From JAOUEA01 sp038249195 (GTDB lineage Bacteria > Actinomycetota > UBA4738 > HRBIN12): a stretch of DNA of 64,000 bases. The translations under genes were made by a program, and so were the position numbers. The DNA lies in NCBI GenBank assembly GCA_038249195.1, contig JBBRWM010000006.1, positions 124,001-188,000 on the forward strand, in the 5' to 3' direction. Shown here in pieces: positions 53,035-62,710 of this stretch; the stretch's first letter is position 1; the number at the start of each line of letters is the position of its first letter. The notes beneath the pieces were generated by a model that saw only the letters and a program-made list of their open reading frames with translations, did no database searches and had not been told where the DNA came from.

Positions 53035-53684
53035 GGGTCGAGGTCCTTCAACAACTCGACCGTCCGCTCCGCTACCTGTTCCTCGAGCGCCTGGGCCTCG
53101 ACCTCGCGGAGCAGGTCGCGATCCTGGTAGAAGCGCTCGAGCGGGGCCATCTGCTCAGAGTAGACCGCAAGCCGACGCCGCACCGTGAGCTCCTCGTCGT
53201 CGGCGCGCCGCTCGAGCCCGGTGCCGTCGAAATCGCAGACCTTATCGTGGGCCGGCGGCTTGTACTCGAGGTTGTAGGTGCGCTTGCAGACGGGGCAGCC
53301 CCAGCGGGCGGACAGGCGCCGCACGGCCATGTCGTCGGAGATGTCGAACTTCACGACGGCCGATAGGGGACGCTGCGCCCGCTCCAGCGCGGCCTCGAGC
53401 GCCCATGCCTGGGGCACCGTGCGCGGGAACCCGTCGAGGATGAAGCCGCCGTCGGCGTCGGGATCCTCGAGGCGGTCCATGACCATCTGCACCATCACCT
53501 CATCCGGCACGTACTCTCCGCGGTCCATGAACGCCCGCGCCCGGATCCCGAGCATCGTGCCCGCCTGGACCTGTTCGCGCAGGATATCGCCCGTGGAGAT
53601 CTGCGGGATGCCGTAGCGATCCGTCAGACGCTGCGCCTGCGTCCCCTTGCCCGCACCGGGAGGGCCGAGCAGCACCAGGCGCAT
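53031..53684 (-). CDS. adk: Adenylate kinase (zinc-bearing LID)
   Basis: Interconverts AMP, ADP and ATP. The 217-residue protein has the P-loop LLGPPGAGKGTQAQRL, the AMP site ISTGDILRE near 29-37, and GFILDGFPRT near 80-89. The LID domain carries Cys130, Cys133, Cys150 and Asp153, a zinc site seen in many Gram-positive adenylate kinases. ATG 53684 follows the secY stop by two bases. Confidence 0.97.
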   Translation of the reverse strand: MRLVLLGPPGAGKGTQAQRLTDRYGIPQISTGDILREQVQAGTMLGIRARAFMDRGEYVPDEVMVQMVMDRLEDPDADGGFILDGFPRTVPQAWALEAALERAQRPLSAVVKFDISDDMAVRRLSARWGCPVCKRTYNLEYKPPAHDKVCDFDGTGLERRADDEELTVRRRLAVYSEQMAPLERFYQDRDLLREVEAQALEEQVAERTVELLKDLDP

Positions 53685-53686
53685 GG

Positions 53687-54967
53687 CTACTTCAGGAAGC
53701 CCTCGTAGTGGCGCATCAGCAGCTGGGACTCGATCTGCTTCATCGTCTCGAGCGCCACACCCACGGCGATCAGCACCGACGTGCCGCCGAAGGGGAAGTT
53801 GCTGAGCGACCAATACGCGAAGACGATGGTGGGCACCAGCGCGACGGCGGCCAGGAACATGGAGCCCGGCAAGGTGATCCGCACCAGGATGTCGTTCAGG
53901 TAGGTGGCGGTGGGCGGCCCCGGACGGATGCCGGGGATGAACCCTCCCTGCTTGCGGATCTGGTCCGCGGTGCGCACCGGGTCGAACTGGATGGCCGTGT
54001 AGAAGTAACAGAAGAAGATGATGAGGAGCGCCAGGATCACCATGTACACGAAGCTCCTCGAGTTCGTGAGGTAGTTCGATACGAGGTTCTGGAACCACGT
54101 GGCGTGATACACGCTGGCCAGGAGCGTGGGGAAGTACAGCACCGAGGACGCGAAGATGATGGGGATCACGCCGGCCTGGTTCACCTTCAGCGGCAGGTAG
54201 GTGCTGGTGCCCCCCATCATCTTGCGCCCGACCACCCGCTTGGCGTACTGGATCGGGATGCGCCGCTGCCCCTGGTCCATGAAGACCACGGCCACGACGA
54301 CGCCGAAGCCCAGGATCAACGCGATGACGAAGTGCGCCGTGCTGGACTGCAAGATGGCGTTGCCCTCGGCCGGCAGGGCCGAGATCACGCTAACGAAGAT
54401 CAGGATGGACATGCCGTTGCCCACGCCGCGCTGTGTGATGAGCTCGCCCAGCCACATGACGGTGGCTGTTCCCGCGGTCATGGTGAGGATGATCAGCGCC
54501 ACGTTCGGCGTCGTGAAGGTGTCCGGCGGGAAGATGTCGGGGATGCCGGCCCGGCCCGAGTGGAACAGGAACACGAGCCCGGTCGACTGCAGGAGCGCAA
54601 GCACCACCGTGAGGTAGCGCGTGTACTGGTTGATGATCTTGACGCCGGCCTCGCCCTGATCCTGCAGCGCTTGGAGCTTCGGGATGACCACCTGCAGCAG
54701 CTGCAGGATGATCGACGAGGTGATGTAGGGCATGATCCCGAGCCCGAAGACCGCCATGCGCGAGAGCCCGCCGCCGGAGAACAGGTTCATCATGGCCAGG
54801 AAGCCGCCGGCGCCCTGCTGGTCCACCGCGCGCGTGAGCTCGTTGAAGTCCACCACGGGCACCGGCACGTGCGCGCCGAACCGGTAGACGGCGATGACGA
54901 CCAGGGTGAACAGGATCTTGTTGCGAAGATCCGGGACCCTGAATGCGTTGAGGAAGGCCTTCAGCAC
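53687..54967 (-). CDS. secY: Preprotein translocase subunit SecY
   Basis: The Sec channel, 426 residues with ten membrane segments. It has RNKILFTLVVIAVYRFGAHV near 15-34 (first helix), the plug region MMNLFSGGGLSRMAVFGLGI near 60-80, and the cytosolic loop PIQYAKRVVGRKMMGGTSTY near 236-256. GTG 54967 follows rplO by 21 nt. All domains are present. Confidence 0.98.
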   Translation of the reverse strand: MLKAFLNAFRVPDLRNKILFTLVVIAVYRFGAHVPVPVVDFNELTRAVDQQGAGGFLAMMNLFSGGGLSRMAVFGLGIMPYITSSIILQLLQVVIPKLQALQDQGEAGVKIINQYTRYLTVVLALLQSTGLVFLFHSGRAGIPDIFPPDTFTTPNVALIILTMTAGTATVMWLGELITQRGVGNGMSILIFVSVISALPAEGNAILQSSTAHFVIALILGFGVVVAVVFMDQGQRRIPIQYAKRVVGRKMMGGTSTYLPLKVNQAGVIPIIFASSVLYFPTLLASVYHATWFQNLVSNYLTNSRSFVYMVILALLIIFFCYFYTAIQFDPVRTADQIRKQGGFIPGIRPGPPTATYLNDILVRITLPGSMFLAAVALVPTIVFAYWSLSNFPFGGTSVLIAVGVALETMKQIESQLLMRHYEGFLK

Positions 54968-54988
54968 GGTAGGTAATGGTACCCCGGC

Positions 54989-55426
54989 TCAGCCGAGAAC
55001 CTCGGCCCGGCCGCCCGCGGCTTCGATCTTCGCCTTGGCGGCCTCGGAGAACGCGTGCGCCTTGACGGTGAGGGCGTGGTCGAGCTCTCCGCGAGCGAGG
55101 ATCTTCACCGGCACGCCCTTGCGCACCAACCCGTGCCCGTACAGCGCCGCCGGCGTGACCTCGCCCTCGGCGTAGTACTTCTGCAACAGCTCGACGTTCA
55201 CCACCGCGTAGGCGACCCGGCCGGGGTTCGTGAACCCCTTGAGCTTGGGCACGCGGCGCTGCAGCGGCATCTGGCCGCCCTCGAACCACACGGGGACCGT
55301 CTTGCGCGCCCCCGTGCCCTTGGTGCCGCGCCCGGCGGTCTTGCCGCGCACGCCGGCACGGCCGCGGCCGACCCGCTTCCTATCCTGCTTCGCGCCCGCT
55401 GCGGGCTTCAGGTGATGCAGCTTCAT
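54989..55426 (-). CDS. rplO: 50S ribosomal protein L15
   Basis: A 145-residue L15 with [20 protein letters not shown] at the N-terminus and the Gly/Arg-rich GRAGVRGKTAGRGTKGTGAR near 22-42, then FEGGQMPLQRRVPKLKGF. The C-terminal domain ends GGRAEVLG. ATG 55426 overlaps the rpmD stop (ATGA). Confidence 0.98.
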   Translation of the reverse strand: MKLHHLKPAAGAKQDRKRVGRGRAGVRGKTAGRGTKGTGARKTVPVWFEGGQMPLQRRVPKLKGFTNPGRVAYAVVNVELLQKYYAEGEVTPAALYGHGLVRKGVPVKILARGELDHALTVKAHAFSEAAKAKIEAAGGRAEVLG

Positions 55427-55605
55427 GCGTCGACCTCTTCCACGTTCACGAGGTGCTGAACCTTGGCGATCATGCCGCGGATCTCCGGGCGGTCGTCCTT
55501 GAGCACGCTGTCGTTGATGCGGTGCAGGCCGAGCCGGCGGATCGTGTCCTTCTGATCCCTCGGCCGGTCGATCACGCTGCGGCGCTGGGTCACCTTGAGC
55601 TTCAT
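55423..55605 (-). CDS. rpmD: 50S ribosomal protein L30
   Basis: A 60-residue L30: [20 protein letters not shown], then [20 protein letters not shown] and [17 protein letters not shown] 55605 overlaps the rpsE stop by four bases. Normal bacterial length. Confidence 0.97.
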   Translation of the reverse strand: MKLKVTQRRSVIDRPRDQKDTIRRLGLHRINDSVLKDDRPEIRGMIAKVQHLVNVEEVDA

Positions 55606-56243
55606 CGACGGCCCCCGCCCGGGCCGCGGCCCTGGTTGCGGGCGGGCTGGTCCGTGTAGACCTCTTCCAGCGCGGCCGTGCGAGCCGCCTGCATCCGCGT
55701 CTCGGCGACCGCCACGGCCTCCACCATGGGCTTGGGCGCCACCTCGTGCACGTCGCGGCCGCGCAGCGCCGCCACCTGCGCCGGCTTGCGGAGCTGCTTC
55801 AGCCCGTTCACGGCCGCCTTGACGATATTGATCTGGTTCGAAGAGCCCATCGACTTGGAGAGCACGTCCTTGATGCCCGCGCACTCCACGAGCGCGCGCA
55901 CGGGCCCCCCGGCGATCACGCCGGTCCCGGGCGCCGCGGGCTTGAGGAGCACCACGCCCGCGCCCTCCTCGCCGATCACCTTGTGGGGGATCGTGGTGCC
56001 CATCATGGCCACCTCGAACATGTGCTTGCGTGCCTCCTCGACGCCCTTGGCGATGGCCGAGGGCACCTCCTTGGCTTTGCCGTAGCCCACGCCCACGCGA
56101 CCCGCGCCGTCGCCCACGACCACCAAGGCGGCGAAGGAGAAGCGGCGGCCGCCCTTGACGACCTTGGACACGCGGTTGATGGAGATGACCCGCTCTTCGT
56201 ACGGGCTCTTGTCCTGTTGGTTCGCGTCGTATCGCCTACTCAT
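55602..56243 (-). CDS. rpsE: 30S ribosomal protein S5
   Basis: A 213-residue S5 with [20 protein letters not shown] near 17-36, followed by [20 protein letters not shown] and the fidelity-related loop; [20 protein letters not shown] near 145-165. The N-terminus is ordinary, while the C-terminus is extended by about 40 residues and ends GRGPGGGRR. It starts one base after the rplR stop. Confidence 0.97.
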   Translation of the reverse strand: MSRRYDANQQDKSPYEERVISINRVSKVVKGGRRFSFAALVVVGDGAGRVGVGYGKAKEVPSAIAKGVEEARKHMFEVAMMGTTIPHKVIGEEGAGVVLLKPAAPGTGVIAGGPVRALVECAGIKDVLSKSMGSSNQINIVKAAVNGLKQLRKPAQVAALRGRDVHEVAPKPMVEAVAVAETRMQAARTAALEEVYTDQPARNQGRGPGGGRR

Positions 56244-56244
56244 C

Positions 56245-56595
56245 TCAGATCTGGAGTCCTCCCTCGCGGGCGCCCTCGGCGAGGGCCGCCACGCGGCCGT
56301 GATAGAGGCGACCGCCGCGGTCGAACACCACGGCGTCGATGCCGGCCTCCTTGGCGCGGCTGGCGATGAGCTCGCCCACCGCCTTGGCCCGGGCGGTCTT
56401 GCCCTCGCCCTTGACCTCGGCGTCCGACGCGGCGGCCAGGGTGACCGCCTGCACGTCGTCGATCAGCTGCACGTAGATGTGCTTGTTCGAGCGGAACACC
56501 GCCAGGCGCGGGCGCGTGGGGCCTCCCGACACCTTCTTGCGCACCCGGGTATGCCGGCGCAGGCGGGCGTCGCGCTTGATCTTCGCGTCCATCAC
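56245..56595 (-). CDS. rplR: 50S ribosomal protein L18
   Basis: A 116-residue L18 that binds 5S r[23 protein letters not shown] near 20-39, followed by [18 protein letters not shown] and [20 protein letters not shown] near 88-108. GTG 56595 overlaps the rplF stop (GTGA); the next codon, ATG 56592, is also possible. Confidence 0.97.
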   Translation of the reverse strand: MMDAKIKRDARLRRHTRVRKKVSGGPTRPRLAVFRSNKHIYVQLIDDVQAVTLAAASDAEVKGEGKTARAKAVGELIASRAKEAGIDAVVFDRGGRLYHGRVAALAEGAREGGLQI

Positions 56596-57143
56596 GCGGC
56601 CCCGCTCTTGGCGGCCTTGCCCGCCTTCTTGCGCACGTATTCGCCCTCGTAGCGGATGCCCTTGCCCTTGTACGGCTCGGGCTTGCGGATCTTGCGGATC
56701 TTGGCGGCGATCTCCCCCACGGCCTGCTTGTCGTTGCCGCGCACCACGATCTGCGTGGGCGTCGGCACCTCGAACTCGATGCCCTCGGGGACCGGGACCG
56801 TCACGGGATGCGAGTAGCCGGCCTGGACCTCGAGGTCTTTGCCCTTGAGCGCGGCGCGGTAGCCCACCCCGACGATCTGCAGCTGCTTGCGATAGCCCGT
56901 CGTGACGCCGATCACCATGTTCGCGACGAGCGAGCGCGTGAGCCCATGGAGGCTGCGGTGATAGCCCTCGTCGTCGGGGCGTTCGACGCGGACCTGGCCG
57001 TCCTCGGCGAGGATGCGCATGTCCGGGTGCAGGGCCTGGGTCAGGGTCCCGCGGGGCCCCTTGACCGTGACCACGTTCCCGTCGGCGATCGTCACGTCGA
57101 CGCCGCCGGGGATCTCGATGGGCTGTTTGCCGATCCGACTCAT
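56592..57143 (-). CDS. rplF: 50S ribosomal protein L6
   Basis: A 183-residue L6: [20 protein letters not shown] at the N-terminus, [16 protein letters not shown] near 28-43, and the conserved [20 protein letters not shown] near 148-168. Both L6 domains are complete. It lies 7 nt after rpsH. Confidence 0.98.
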   Translation of the reverse strand: MSRIGKQPIEIPGGVDVTIADGNVVTVKGPRGTLTQALHPDMRILAEDGQVRVERPDDEGYHRSLHGLTRSLVANMVIGVTTGYRKQLQIVGVGYRAALKGKDLEVQAGYSHPVTVPVPEGIEFEVPTPTQIVVRGNDKQAVGEIAAKIRKIRKPEPYKGKGIRYEGEYVRKKAGKAAKSGAA

Positions 57144-57150
57144 CCGTTCA

Positions 57151-57585
57151 TCACCACACGTAGGCCATGACTTCGCCGCCGAGGCCCTTGCGGGAGGCGT
57201 CGCGATCCGTCATGACGCCCTGGGACGTGGACACGATGGCGACGCCGAGGCCGCCCAGCACCCGCGGCAGCTTGTGGCGCCCCGTGTACACGCGCCTGCC
57301 GGGCGTCGAGACGCGCTGGATGCCCGTGATGGTCCGCTGGCGCGCCTTGTCGTACTTCATCCGGATGCGGAAGGCCCGGTCGATGCCCTCGCCTTCGGAG
57401 GCGTACCCCTCGATGAACCCCTCGGCGGCCAGGATCTTCAGCACCGAATCGTTCACCTTGGACACCGGGGCGACCAGCTCGTCTTTGTAGGCGAGGTTCG
57501 CGTTGCGGATGCGGGTGAGCAGGTCGGCCACGGGGTCGGAGACGTTGCTCGAGAACTGATGGCGTCGTTCGGCCTTGGTCACCAT
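57151..57585 (-). CDS. rpsH: 30S ribosomal protein S8
   Basis: A 144-residue S8 with [20 protein letters not shown] near 15-34 and [20 protein letters not shown] near 97-117, then [20 protein letters not shown] C-terminus. From ATG 57585 there are about 13 residues before the usual start; GTG 57582 is an alternative. It overlaps the rpsN end by seven bases. Confidence 0.96.
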   Translation of the reverse strand: MVTKAERRHQFSSNVSDPVADLLTRIRNANLAYKDELVAPVSKVNDSVLKILAAEGFIEGYASEGEGIDRAFRIRMKYDKARQRTITGIQRVSTPGRRVYTGRHKLPRVLGGLGVAIVSTSQGVMTDRDASRKGLGGEVMAYVW

Positions 57586-57764
57586 GAGGACTTCGTCACC
57601 CCCGGGAGCTCGCCCGCATGCGCGAGCTGACGGAAGCAGATGCGGCACAACATGAACCGCTTGTACACGGCGCGGGGGCGCCCGCACTTCTGGCAGCGCG
57701 TGTAGGCGCGCACCCGGTACTTGGGCTTCTTCTGCTGCTTGTTGATCAGTGCCTTCTTCGCCAT
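57579..57764 (-). CDS. rpsN: 30S ribosomal protein S14, zinc type
   Basis: A 61-residue short S14 with Cys24, Cys27, Cys40 and Cys43 (RCQKCG and [10 protein letters not shown]) forming a zinc site, and the C-terminus [10 protein letters not shown]. This is the type Z form and not the 89-101-residue zinc-free paralogue. Confidence 0.98.
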   Translation of the reverse strand: MAKKALINKQQKKPKYRVRAYTRCQKCGRPRAVYKRFMLCRICFRQLAHAGELPGVTKSSW

Positions 57765-57778
57765 AGCTCTACGCTTCC

Positions 57779-58357
57779 TCAGCTCGCCTGCGCGGCCGCG
57801 GGCTGCCCCTGGAGGGGGAAGCCGAGCGCCGCCAGCAGGGCGCGTCCTTCGTCGTCGGTGGTGGCCGTCGTCACGATGGTGATGTCCATGCCCCGGACCG
57901 CCAGGACCTTGTCGTAGTCGATCTCCGGGAAGATCAACTGCTCGGTCACTCCCATGGTGTAGTTGCCGTGCCCGTCGAACGCCCGCGGATCCATGCCCCG
58001 GAAGTCGCGGATCCTCGGGAGCGCCAGCGTGACCAACCGGTCGTAGAACTCCCACAGCCGGTTGCCGCGCAGCGTGACCTTGACCCCGATGGGCATGCCC
58101 TCGCGGAGCTTGAACCCGGCGATCGACTTGCGGGCCTTGGTGACGACCGGCTTCTGGCCGCTGATGACCGTGAGATCCTCGACGGCGGCGTCCAGCATAC
58201 GACCGTCCTTGACGGCGTCGCCAACCCCCATGTTCACCACGATCTTGTCGAGCGTGGGAACCTGCATCACGTTGGAGAGGCCGAGCTCGTCCTTCAGCTG
58301 CCCGACGACCTCGTCGCGGTAACGCTGCTTCAACCGGGGCACGGCGGCATCGCTCAC
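57779..58357 (-). CDS. rplE: 50S ribosomal protein L5
   Basis: A 192-residue L5: [20 protein letters not shown] near 29-48, [20 protein letters not shown] near 80-100, followed by [19 protein letters not shown] and [19 protein letters not shown] near 160-180. GTG 58357 overlaps the rplX stop (GTGA). It binds 5S rRNA with L18. Confidence 0.97.
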   Translation of the reverse strand: MSDAAVPRLKQRYRDEVVGQLKDELGLSNVMQVPTLDKIVVNMGVGDAVKDGRMLDAAVEDLTVISGQKPVVTKARKSIAGFKLREGMPIGVKVTLRGNRLWEFYDRLVTLALPRIRDFRGMDPRAFDGHGNYTMGVTEQLIFPEIDYDKVLAVRGMDITIVTTATTDDEGRALLAALGFPLQGQPAAAQAS

Positions 58358-58689
58358 AGTTCCGCCTCGCACTTCCTGCAGATCCGCACCTTGGTGTCGC
58401 CCTCGATGCGCCTGCCCACGCGCGTGGGCTTGCCGCAGCTCTTGCACACGAGCGCCACGTTGGAGATGTCGATGAACGTCTCCACGTCGATGATCCCGCC
58501 CTGTGCCACGGCCTGGGTGCTGCCGCTTGCGCGGCCGCCCGCGCGCTGGTGCTTCTTGGCCACGGCCACGCCGTCCACGATGACCCTGCGCCTGCCCGGA
58601 TCCACGCGAACGACCCGGCCTTCCTTGCCGCGGTCCTTGCCGTGCAGCACGCGCACGGTGTCGTCCTTCTTGATGTCTACACCCGGCAT
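58354..58689 (-). CDS. rplX: 50S ribosomal protein L24
   Basis: A 111-residue L24 with the KOW motif [20 protein letters not shown] near 10-29, and [19 protein letters not shown] near 76-95. A second Cys pair (CRKC) at the end gives a CxxC...CxxC zinc-like pattern. ATG 58689 lies two bases after the rplN stop. Confidence 0.97.
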   Translation of the reverse strand: MPGVDIKKDDTVRVLHGKDRGKEGRVVRVDPGRRRVIVDGVAVAKKHQRAGGRASGSTQAVAQGGIIDVETFIDISNVALVCKSCGKPTRVGRRIEGDTKVRICRKCEAEL

Positions 58690-58691
58690 TC

Positions 58692-59060
58692 TTAGAGCAC
58701 CTCCGGCGCGAGCGAGATGATCTTCATGAACCGTTTCTCGCGCAGCTCTCGCGCGACGGGGCCGAAGATGCGGGTCCCGCGCGGGTTCTTCTGGTCGTTG
58801 ATGATCACGACGGCGTTGTCGTCGAAGCGGATGTACGAGCCGTCGGCACGCCGCCGCTCCTTGGCCGTACGCACCACGACCGCCCTGACCACCTCGCCCT
58901 TCTTCACGGCGCCGCCGGGCAGGGCGTCCTTGACGGTGCCCACGATGACGTCGCCCACGCCCGCGTAGCGGCGGGCCGAGCCGCCGAGCACGCGGATGCA
59001 CAGGACCTCTTTGGCCCCCGTGTTATCCGCCACCCTGCAGCGCGATTCCTGTTGGATCAC
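58692..59060 (-). CDS. rplN: 50S ribosomal protein L14
   Basis: A 122-residue L14 from GTG 59060: [20 protein letters not shown], then [20 protein letters not shown] and the C-terminus [11 protein letters not shown]. It overlaps the rpsQ stop (GTGA). Usual length of 122. Confidence 0.98.
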   Translation of the reverse strand: MIQQESRCRVADNTGAKEVLCIRVLGGSARRYAGVGDVIVGTVKDALPGGAVKKGEVVRAVVVRTAKERRRADGSYIRFDDNAVVIINDQKNPRGTRIFGPVARELREKRFMKIISLAPEVL

Positions 59061-59338
59061 TTCGCCCGCTCCACGATCTCGATCACACGCCAACGCTTGG
59101 ACTTGGACACCGGACGCGTCTCCATCACGCGGACCGTGTCGCCCACGTGCGCGTCGTTGGACTCGTCGTGGGCGGAGAGCTTGGACGAGCGCCGCACCGA
59201 CTTCTTGTACAGGGCGTGGCGGACCTGGCGGTCGATGCGGACCACCACGGTCTTGTCCATCTTGTCCGAGACGACGACCCCGGTGCGCACCTTGCGCGCG
59301 CCGCGCTCGACGGCCGTGACCTTCTGCTCCTGGCTCAC
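59057..59338 (-). CDS. rpsQ: 30S ribosomal protein S17
   Basis: A 93-residue S17 with [20 protein letters not shown] near 15-34, [20 protein letters not shown] near 43-62 and [23 protein letters not shown] 59338 overlaps the rpmC stop by four bases. Confidence 0.97.
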   Translation of the reverse strand: MSQEQKVTAVERGARKVRTGVVVSDKMDKTVVVRIDRQVRHALYKKSVRRSSKLSAHDESNDAHVGDTVRVMETRPVSKSKRWRVIEIVERAK

Positions 59339-59577
59339 TGATCCTGCTCCTCTTCGGCCGCCGCCCGCTCGTCGAACTCGATCTCGAGCTCGCGCTCCCG
59401 CAGAACGGTGGCGATCCGCGCCACGTCGTGGCGCACTTCCTTGAGGCGGGTCGGGTTGTCGAGCTGGCCCGTGGCGAGCTGGAAGCGCAGGTTGAACAGC
59501 TCCTCCTTGGAGGATTCGATCTGCTCCAGCAACTCCTCGTCGGGCAACGCGCGCAGCTCCTCAGCCTTGCTCGGCAT
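59335..59577 (-). CDS. rpmC: 50S ribosomal protein L29
   Basis: An 80-residue L29: [20 protein letters not shown], then [20 protein letters not shown] and [20 protein letters not shown]. The C-terminus is an acidic extension ([14 protein letters not shown]) slightly longer than usual. Starts two bases after rplP. Confidence 0.96.
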   Translation of the reverse strand: MPSKAEELRALPDEELLEQIESSKEELFNLRFQLATGQLDNPTRLKEVRHDVARIATVLRERELEIEFDERAAAEEEQDQ

Positions 59578-59579
59578 CC

Positions 59580-59993
59580 CTACTCACCCACCCGGCTGAT
59601 GAACTTGGTCTTGATCGGCAGTTTGTGCTGCGCGCGCTTCATGGCCTCGCGCGCGAGCGGCTCGGGCACACCTGCCAACTCGAACATGACACGACCGGGC
59701 TTCACCACGGCCACCCAGCCCTCCGGGTTCCCCTTGCCCGAGCCCATGCGGGTCTCGGCCGGCTTCTTCGTGACCGACTTGTCGGGGAAGATGTTGATCC
59801 AGACCTTCCCGCCGCGGCGGATGTGGCGCGTGATGGCGACGCGCGCGGCCTCGATCTGACGGTTGGTGATCCACGCGGGCTCCATGGCCACGAGGCCGTA
59901 GTCGCCGAAGTTGATCTCGGTGCCGCCCTTCGCCTTGCCGCGGCGGTGGCCGCGGTGGACCTTGCGGTGCTTGACCTTCTTGGGCGCGAGCAT
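59580..59993 (-). CDS. rplP: 50S ribosomal protein L16
   Basis: A 137-residue L16: [20 protein letters not shown] at the N-terminus, [20 protein letters not shown] near 25-44, and [20 protein letters not shown] near 83-103. Its ATG overlaps the rpsC stop by one base (TGATG). Confidence 0.98.
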   Translation of the reverse strand: MLAPKKVKHRKVHRGHRRGKAKGGTEINFGDYGLVAMEPAWITNRQIEAARVAITRHIRRGGKVWINIFPDKSVTKKPAETRMGSGKGNPEGWVAVVKPGRVMFELAGVPEPLAREAMKRAQHKLPIKTKFISRVGE

Positions 59994-60955
59994 CAGGCCT
60001 CACCGCCTCCGGGGTTCTCGGCGGCTTCGGGCTCGGCGGCCGGCACCGTAGCGGCCTCGGCAGGCTCCGGCGCGGCCGCATCGGCCACGGGCTCGGTGGC
60101 CGGGGGCTCCACGGCGGCGACCGGCTCGGTGGCGGGCTCAGTTACCGTGGGCTCGGTCACCGGGGGCTCGGTGGCCGCGGGCTCCGGGGCGGGGACCCGC
60201 TCGGCCACGGCGACGGCTGTCTCCTCGGCCCCGCCACGGCCGGCACTGTCCACCAGCTGGGCGGTCGCGTGGGCGCGCGCGAGCGCGCGCTCGGTGTCCT
60301 GCTCGCGGCGCGGGATCTCGTCGCCGTGGTAGACCCAGACCTTCACGCCGATGGCCCCGAACGTGGTGCGGGCTTCCGCGGTGCCGAAGTCGACCTTCGC
60401 CCGCAGCGTGTGCAGCGGGACGCGGCCCTCGCGGTACCACTCCCGGCGGCCCATCTCGGCGCCGCCGAGGCGCCCGGCGCACGCGACGCGCACGCCCAGC
60501 GCACCCGAGCGCATGGCGGTCTGGACGCAGCGGCGCATGGCGCGGCGGAAGGCCACGCGTCCCGCGAGCTGCTCGGCCACGCCCTGGGCCAACAGGGCGG
60601 CGTCGGTCTCCGGCCGCGACTCGCTGGCGGCCTGGTTCATGTCCTCGACTTTCACGTCGACGCGCTTCTTGGTGTAGCGCTCGATGTCCTTGCGGATGCG
60701 GTCGACCTCCGCGCCCTTGCGCCCGATCACGATGCCGGGACGCGCGGTACGGATGAACACCCAGATCTGGTCGCCCTTGCGGTCCACGTCGATGCTGGAG
60801 ATGCCGGCGCGCTGCAGCCGGGAGCGGATGTGCTTGCGGATCCAGATGTCCTCGTGGAGCTGGGGCGCGTACTCGCGCTTGGCGGCGTACCAGTTGGACT
60901 TCCAGGGGTAGATGACCCCCAGCCGGAATCCGTACGGGTTGACCTTGTGACCCAC
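59993..60955 (-). CDS. rpsC: 30S ribosomal protein S3 with a Pro/Glu/Thr-rich tail
   Basis: A 320-residue S3 from GTG 60955. The first 215 residues are canonical: [20 protein letters not shown], the KH domain with [20 protein letters not shown] near 72-91, and [20 protein letters not shown] near 161-180. After about residue 250 comes a low-complexity tail of roughly 65 residues with repeated TEP and EP motifs ([14 protein letters not shown]). S3 tails vary, but this one is long, uncharged to acidic and repeat-like. It overlaps the rplV stop by one base. Confidence 0.95.
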   Translation of the reverse strand: MGHKVNPYGFRLGVIYPWKSNWYAAKREYAPQLHEDIWIRKHIRSRLQRAGISSIDVDRKGDQIWVFIRTARPGIVIGRKGAEVDRIRKDIERYTKKRVDVKVEDMNQAASESRPETDAALLAQGVAEQLAGRVAFRRAMRRCVQTAMRSGALGVRVACAGRLGGAEMGRREWYREGRVPLHTLRAKVDFGTAEARTTFGAIGVKVWVYHGDEIPRREQDTERALARAHATAQLVDSAGRGGAEETAVAVAERVPAPEPAATEPPVTEPTVTEPATEPVAAVEPPATEPVADAAAPEPAEAATVPAAEPEAAENPGGGEA

Positions 60956-61299
60956 TAGCGTTCCTCTCCCATCGTCTGAAGCACGACCGTCACGTGCGAG
61001 GTGCGCTTGCGCACCCGCGTGGCGCGGCCGTACGCGCGCGGCCGGTAGCGCCGCAGCGTGGGGCCCTCGTCGACCCACGCGCGCGAGATCCACAGGTTGT
61101 CGGCCACCACGCCGGGCTTCTGCTCCGCGTTGGCCACCGCCGAGTTCACCAGCTTCCCGAGCTCGTGCGACGCCCCCAGCGGCGAGAACCGCAGGATCCT
61201 GCGGGCCTCGATCACGTGCTGGCCGCGGACGAGGTCCACCGCGCGCCGCATCTTCCTCGGCGTGGTGCGGACGTATCTCATGGTCGCTCGAGACTCCAT
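60955..61299 (-). CDS. rplV: 50S ribosomal protein L22
   Basis: A 114-residue L22: RYVRTTPRKMRRAVDLVRGQ near 8-27, LGKLVNSAVANAEQKPGVVA near 47-66 and the exit-tunnel hairpin RRYRPRAYGRATRVRKRTSH near 83-102. Lies 3 nt after rpsS. Confidence 0.98.
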   Translation of the reverse strand: MESRATMRYVRTTPRKMRRAVDLVRGQHVIEARRILRFSPLGASHELGKLVNSAVANAEQKPGVVADNLWISRAWVDEGPTLRRYRPRAYGRATRVRKRTSHVTVVLQTMGEER

Positions 61300-61302
61300 C
61301 GA

Positions 61303-61584
61303 CTACCTCACTCCGGTCCGGCGCTCGTCTCTTGCGTGCGAACGGAACGTGCGGGTGGGCGCGAACTCGCCCAGCTTGTGCCCGACCATCGACTCGGAGA
61401 TGAAGACCGGCACGTGCTTGCGGCCGTCGTGCACCGCAAGGGTGTGCCCAAGCATCTCCGGCACGATCGTGGAGCGGCGCGACCAGGTCTTCACGACCCG
61501 CTTGTCGCCCTTCTTGTTCATCTCATCGATCTTGATCATCAGGTGATCGTCGACGAACGGACCCTTCTTCACGGACCTCGGCAT
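61303..61584 (-). CDS. rpsS: 30S ribosomal protein S19
   Basis: A 93-residue S19: [20 protein letters not shown] at the N-terminus, [20 protein letters not shown] near 32-51, and [20 protein letters not shown] near 66-86. Two bases after rplB. Confidence 0.98.
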   Translation of the reverse strand: MPRSVKKGPFVDDHLMIKIDEMNKKGDKRVVKTWSRRSTIVPEMLGHTLAVHDGRKHVPVFISESMVGHKLGEFAPTRTFRSHARDERRTGVR

Positions 61585-61586
61585 AC

Positions 61587-62417
61587 TCAGCCCCGACCCT
61601 TCCCACGGCGGCGGACGATGTACTTGCTCGACGCCTTGTTCTTCTTGCGCGTGCGGCCTTCCTTCTGCCCCCACGGCGACGCCGGGTGGCGCCCGCCCGA
61701 GGACTTGCCCTCGCCGCCGCCCAGGGGGTGGTCGACCGGGTTCATGGCGACGCCTCGGACGGAGGGGCGCCGGTTCTTCCAACGAGCGCGGCCCGCCTTG
61801 CCGAGCGAGATCAGCTCGTGCTCGGGGTTGCCCACCACGCCCACGGTGCCCTTGCAGGCCGCCGGGATCAGGCGCATCTCCCCGGAGGGCAGGCGCACGG
61901 TGGCCATCGAGCCCTCCTTGGCCATGAGCTGCACGCTCGTTCCCGCGGAGCGAGCGAGCTTCGCGCCCGCGCCCGGCTTCATCTCGATGGCGTGGATCAC
62001 CGTGCCCACCGGGATGTTGCGCAGCGGCAGCGCGTTGCCGGGACGGATCTCGGCGTCTGGCCCGCTCATGATCTGGTCGCCTTGCTGCACGCCCTGCGGC
62101 GCGAGGATGTAGCGCTTCTCCCCGTCGGCGTAGTGCAGCAGCGCGATCCGCGCGCTGCGGTTGGGGTCGTATTCGATGTGCGCGACCTTGGCCGGCACGC
62201 CGTCCTTGTTGCGACGGAAGTCCACCACGCGGTAGCGGTTCTTGTTGCCCCCGCCGTGATGGCGCGTGGTGATCCGGCCGTGGACGTTGCGTCCGGCCTT
62301 GTTGCGGCCCTTGACCACCAGCGACTTCTCCGGCGTGGCCCGCGTGATCTCCTCGAACGTGGACACGCTCGCGCCTCGGCGCCCCGGCGTGGTCGGCTTG
62401 TATTTGCGAACGCCCAT
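61587..62417 (-). CDS. rplB: 50S ribosomal protein L2
   Basis: A 276-residue L2: [40 protein letters not shown] near 53-72, and [20 protein letters not shown] near 220-240 containing the conserved His used near the peptidyl-transferase centre. Ends [11 protein letters not shown]. Two bases after rplW. Confidence 0.98.
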   Translation of the reverse strand: MGVRKYKPTTPGRRGASVSTFEEITRATPEKSLVVKGRNKAGRNVHGRITTRHHGGGNKNRYRVVDFRRNKDGVPAKVAHIEYDPNRSARIALLHYADGEKRYILAPQGVQQGDQIMSGPDAEIRPGNALPLRNIPVGTVIHAIEMKPGAGAKLARSAGTSVQLMAKEGSMATVRLPSGEMRLIPAACKGTVGVVGNPEHELISLGKAGRARWKNRRPSVRGVAMNPVDHPLGGGEGKSSGGRHPASPWGQKEGRTRKKNKASSKYIVRRRGKGRG

Positions 62418-62419
62418 GA

Positions 62420-62710
62420 CTACTTCCCGCTCTCGAAGATCTCGATGGCATCGCCGGGAGCAAGCGTCACGATCGCTCGCTTCTCGTCGGCGCGCTTGCC
62501 CTGCGTGTACCCGCGGCGCTTGACCTTGCCGCGTCGGTTGAGGGTGTTGACGGAGGTCACCTGCACCTCCCAGATGGCCTGCACGGCTTCCTTGATCTCG
62601 GTCTTGTTCGCCCGCGGGTCCACCAAGAACGTGTAGGTCCCGGCCTCGAGCCCCGCATAGGACTTCTCCGAGACGATGGGGCGGATGATGACGTCACGAT
62701 GCGACTTCAC
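62420..62710 (-). CDS. rplW: 50S ribosomal protein L23
   Basis: A 96-residue L23 from GTG 62710: [20 protein letters not shown] near 6-25, [20 protein letters not shown] near 28-47, then [23 protein letters not shown] overlaps the rplD stop (GTGA). It forms the docking site for trigger factor and SRP. Confidence 0.97.
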   Translation of the reverse strand: MKSHRDVIIRPIVSEKSYAGLEAGTYTFLVDPRANKTEIKEAVQAIWEVQVTSVNTLNRRGKVKRRGYTQGKRADEKRAIVTLAPGDAIEIFESGK

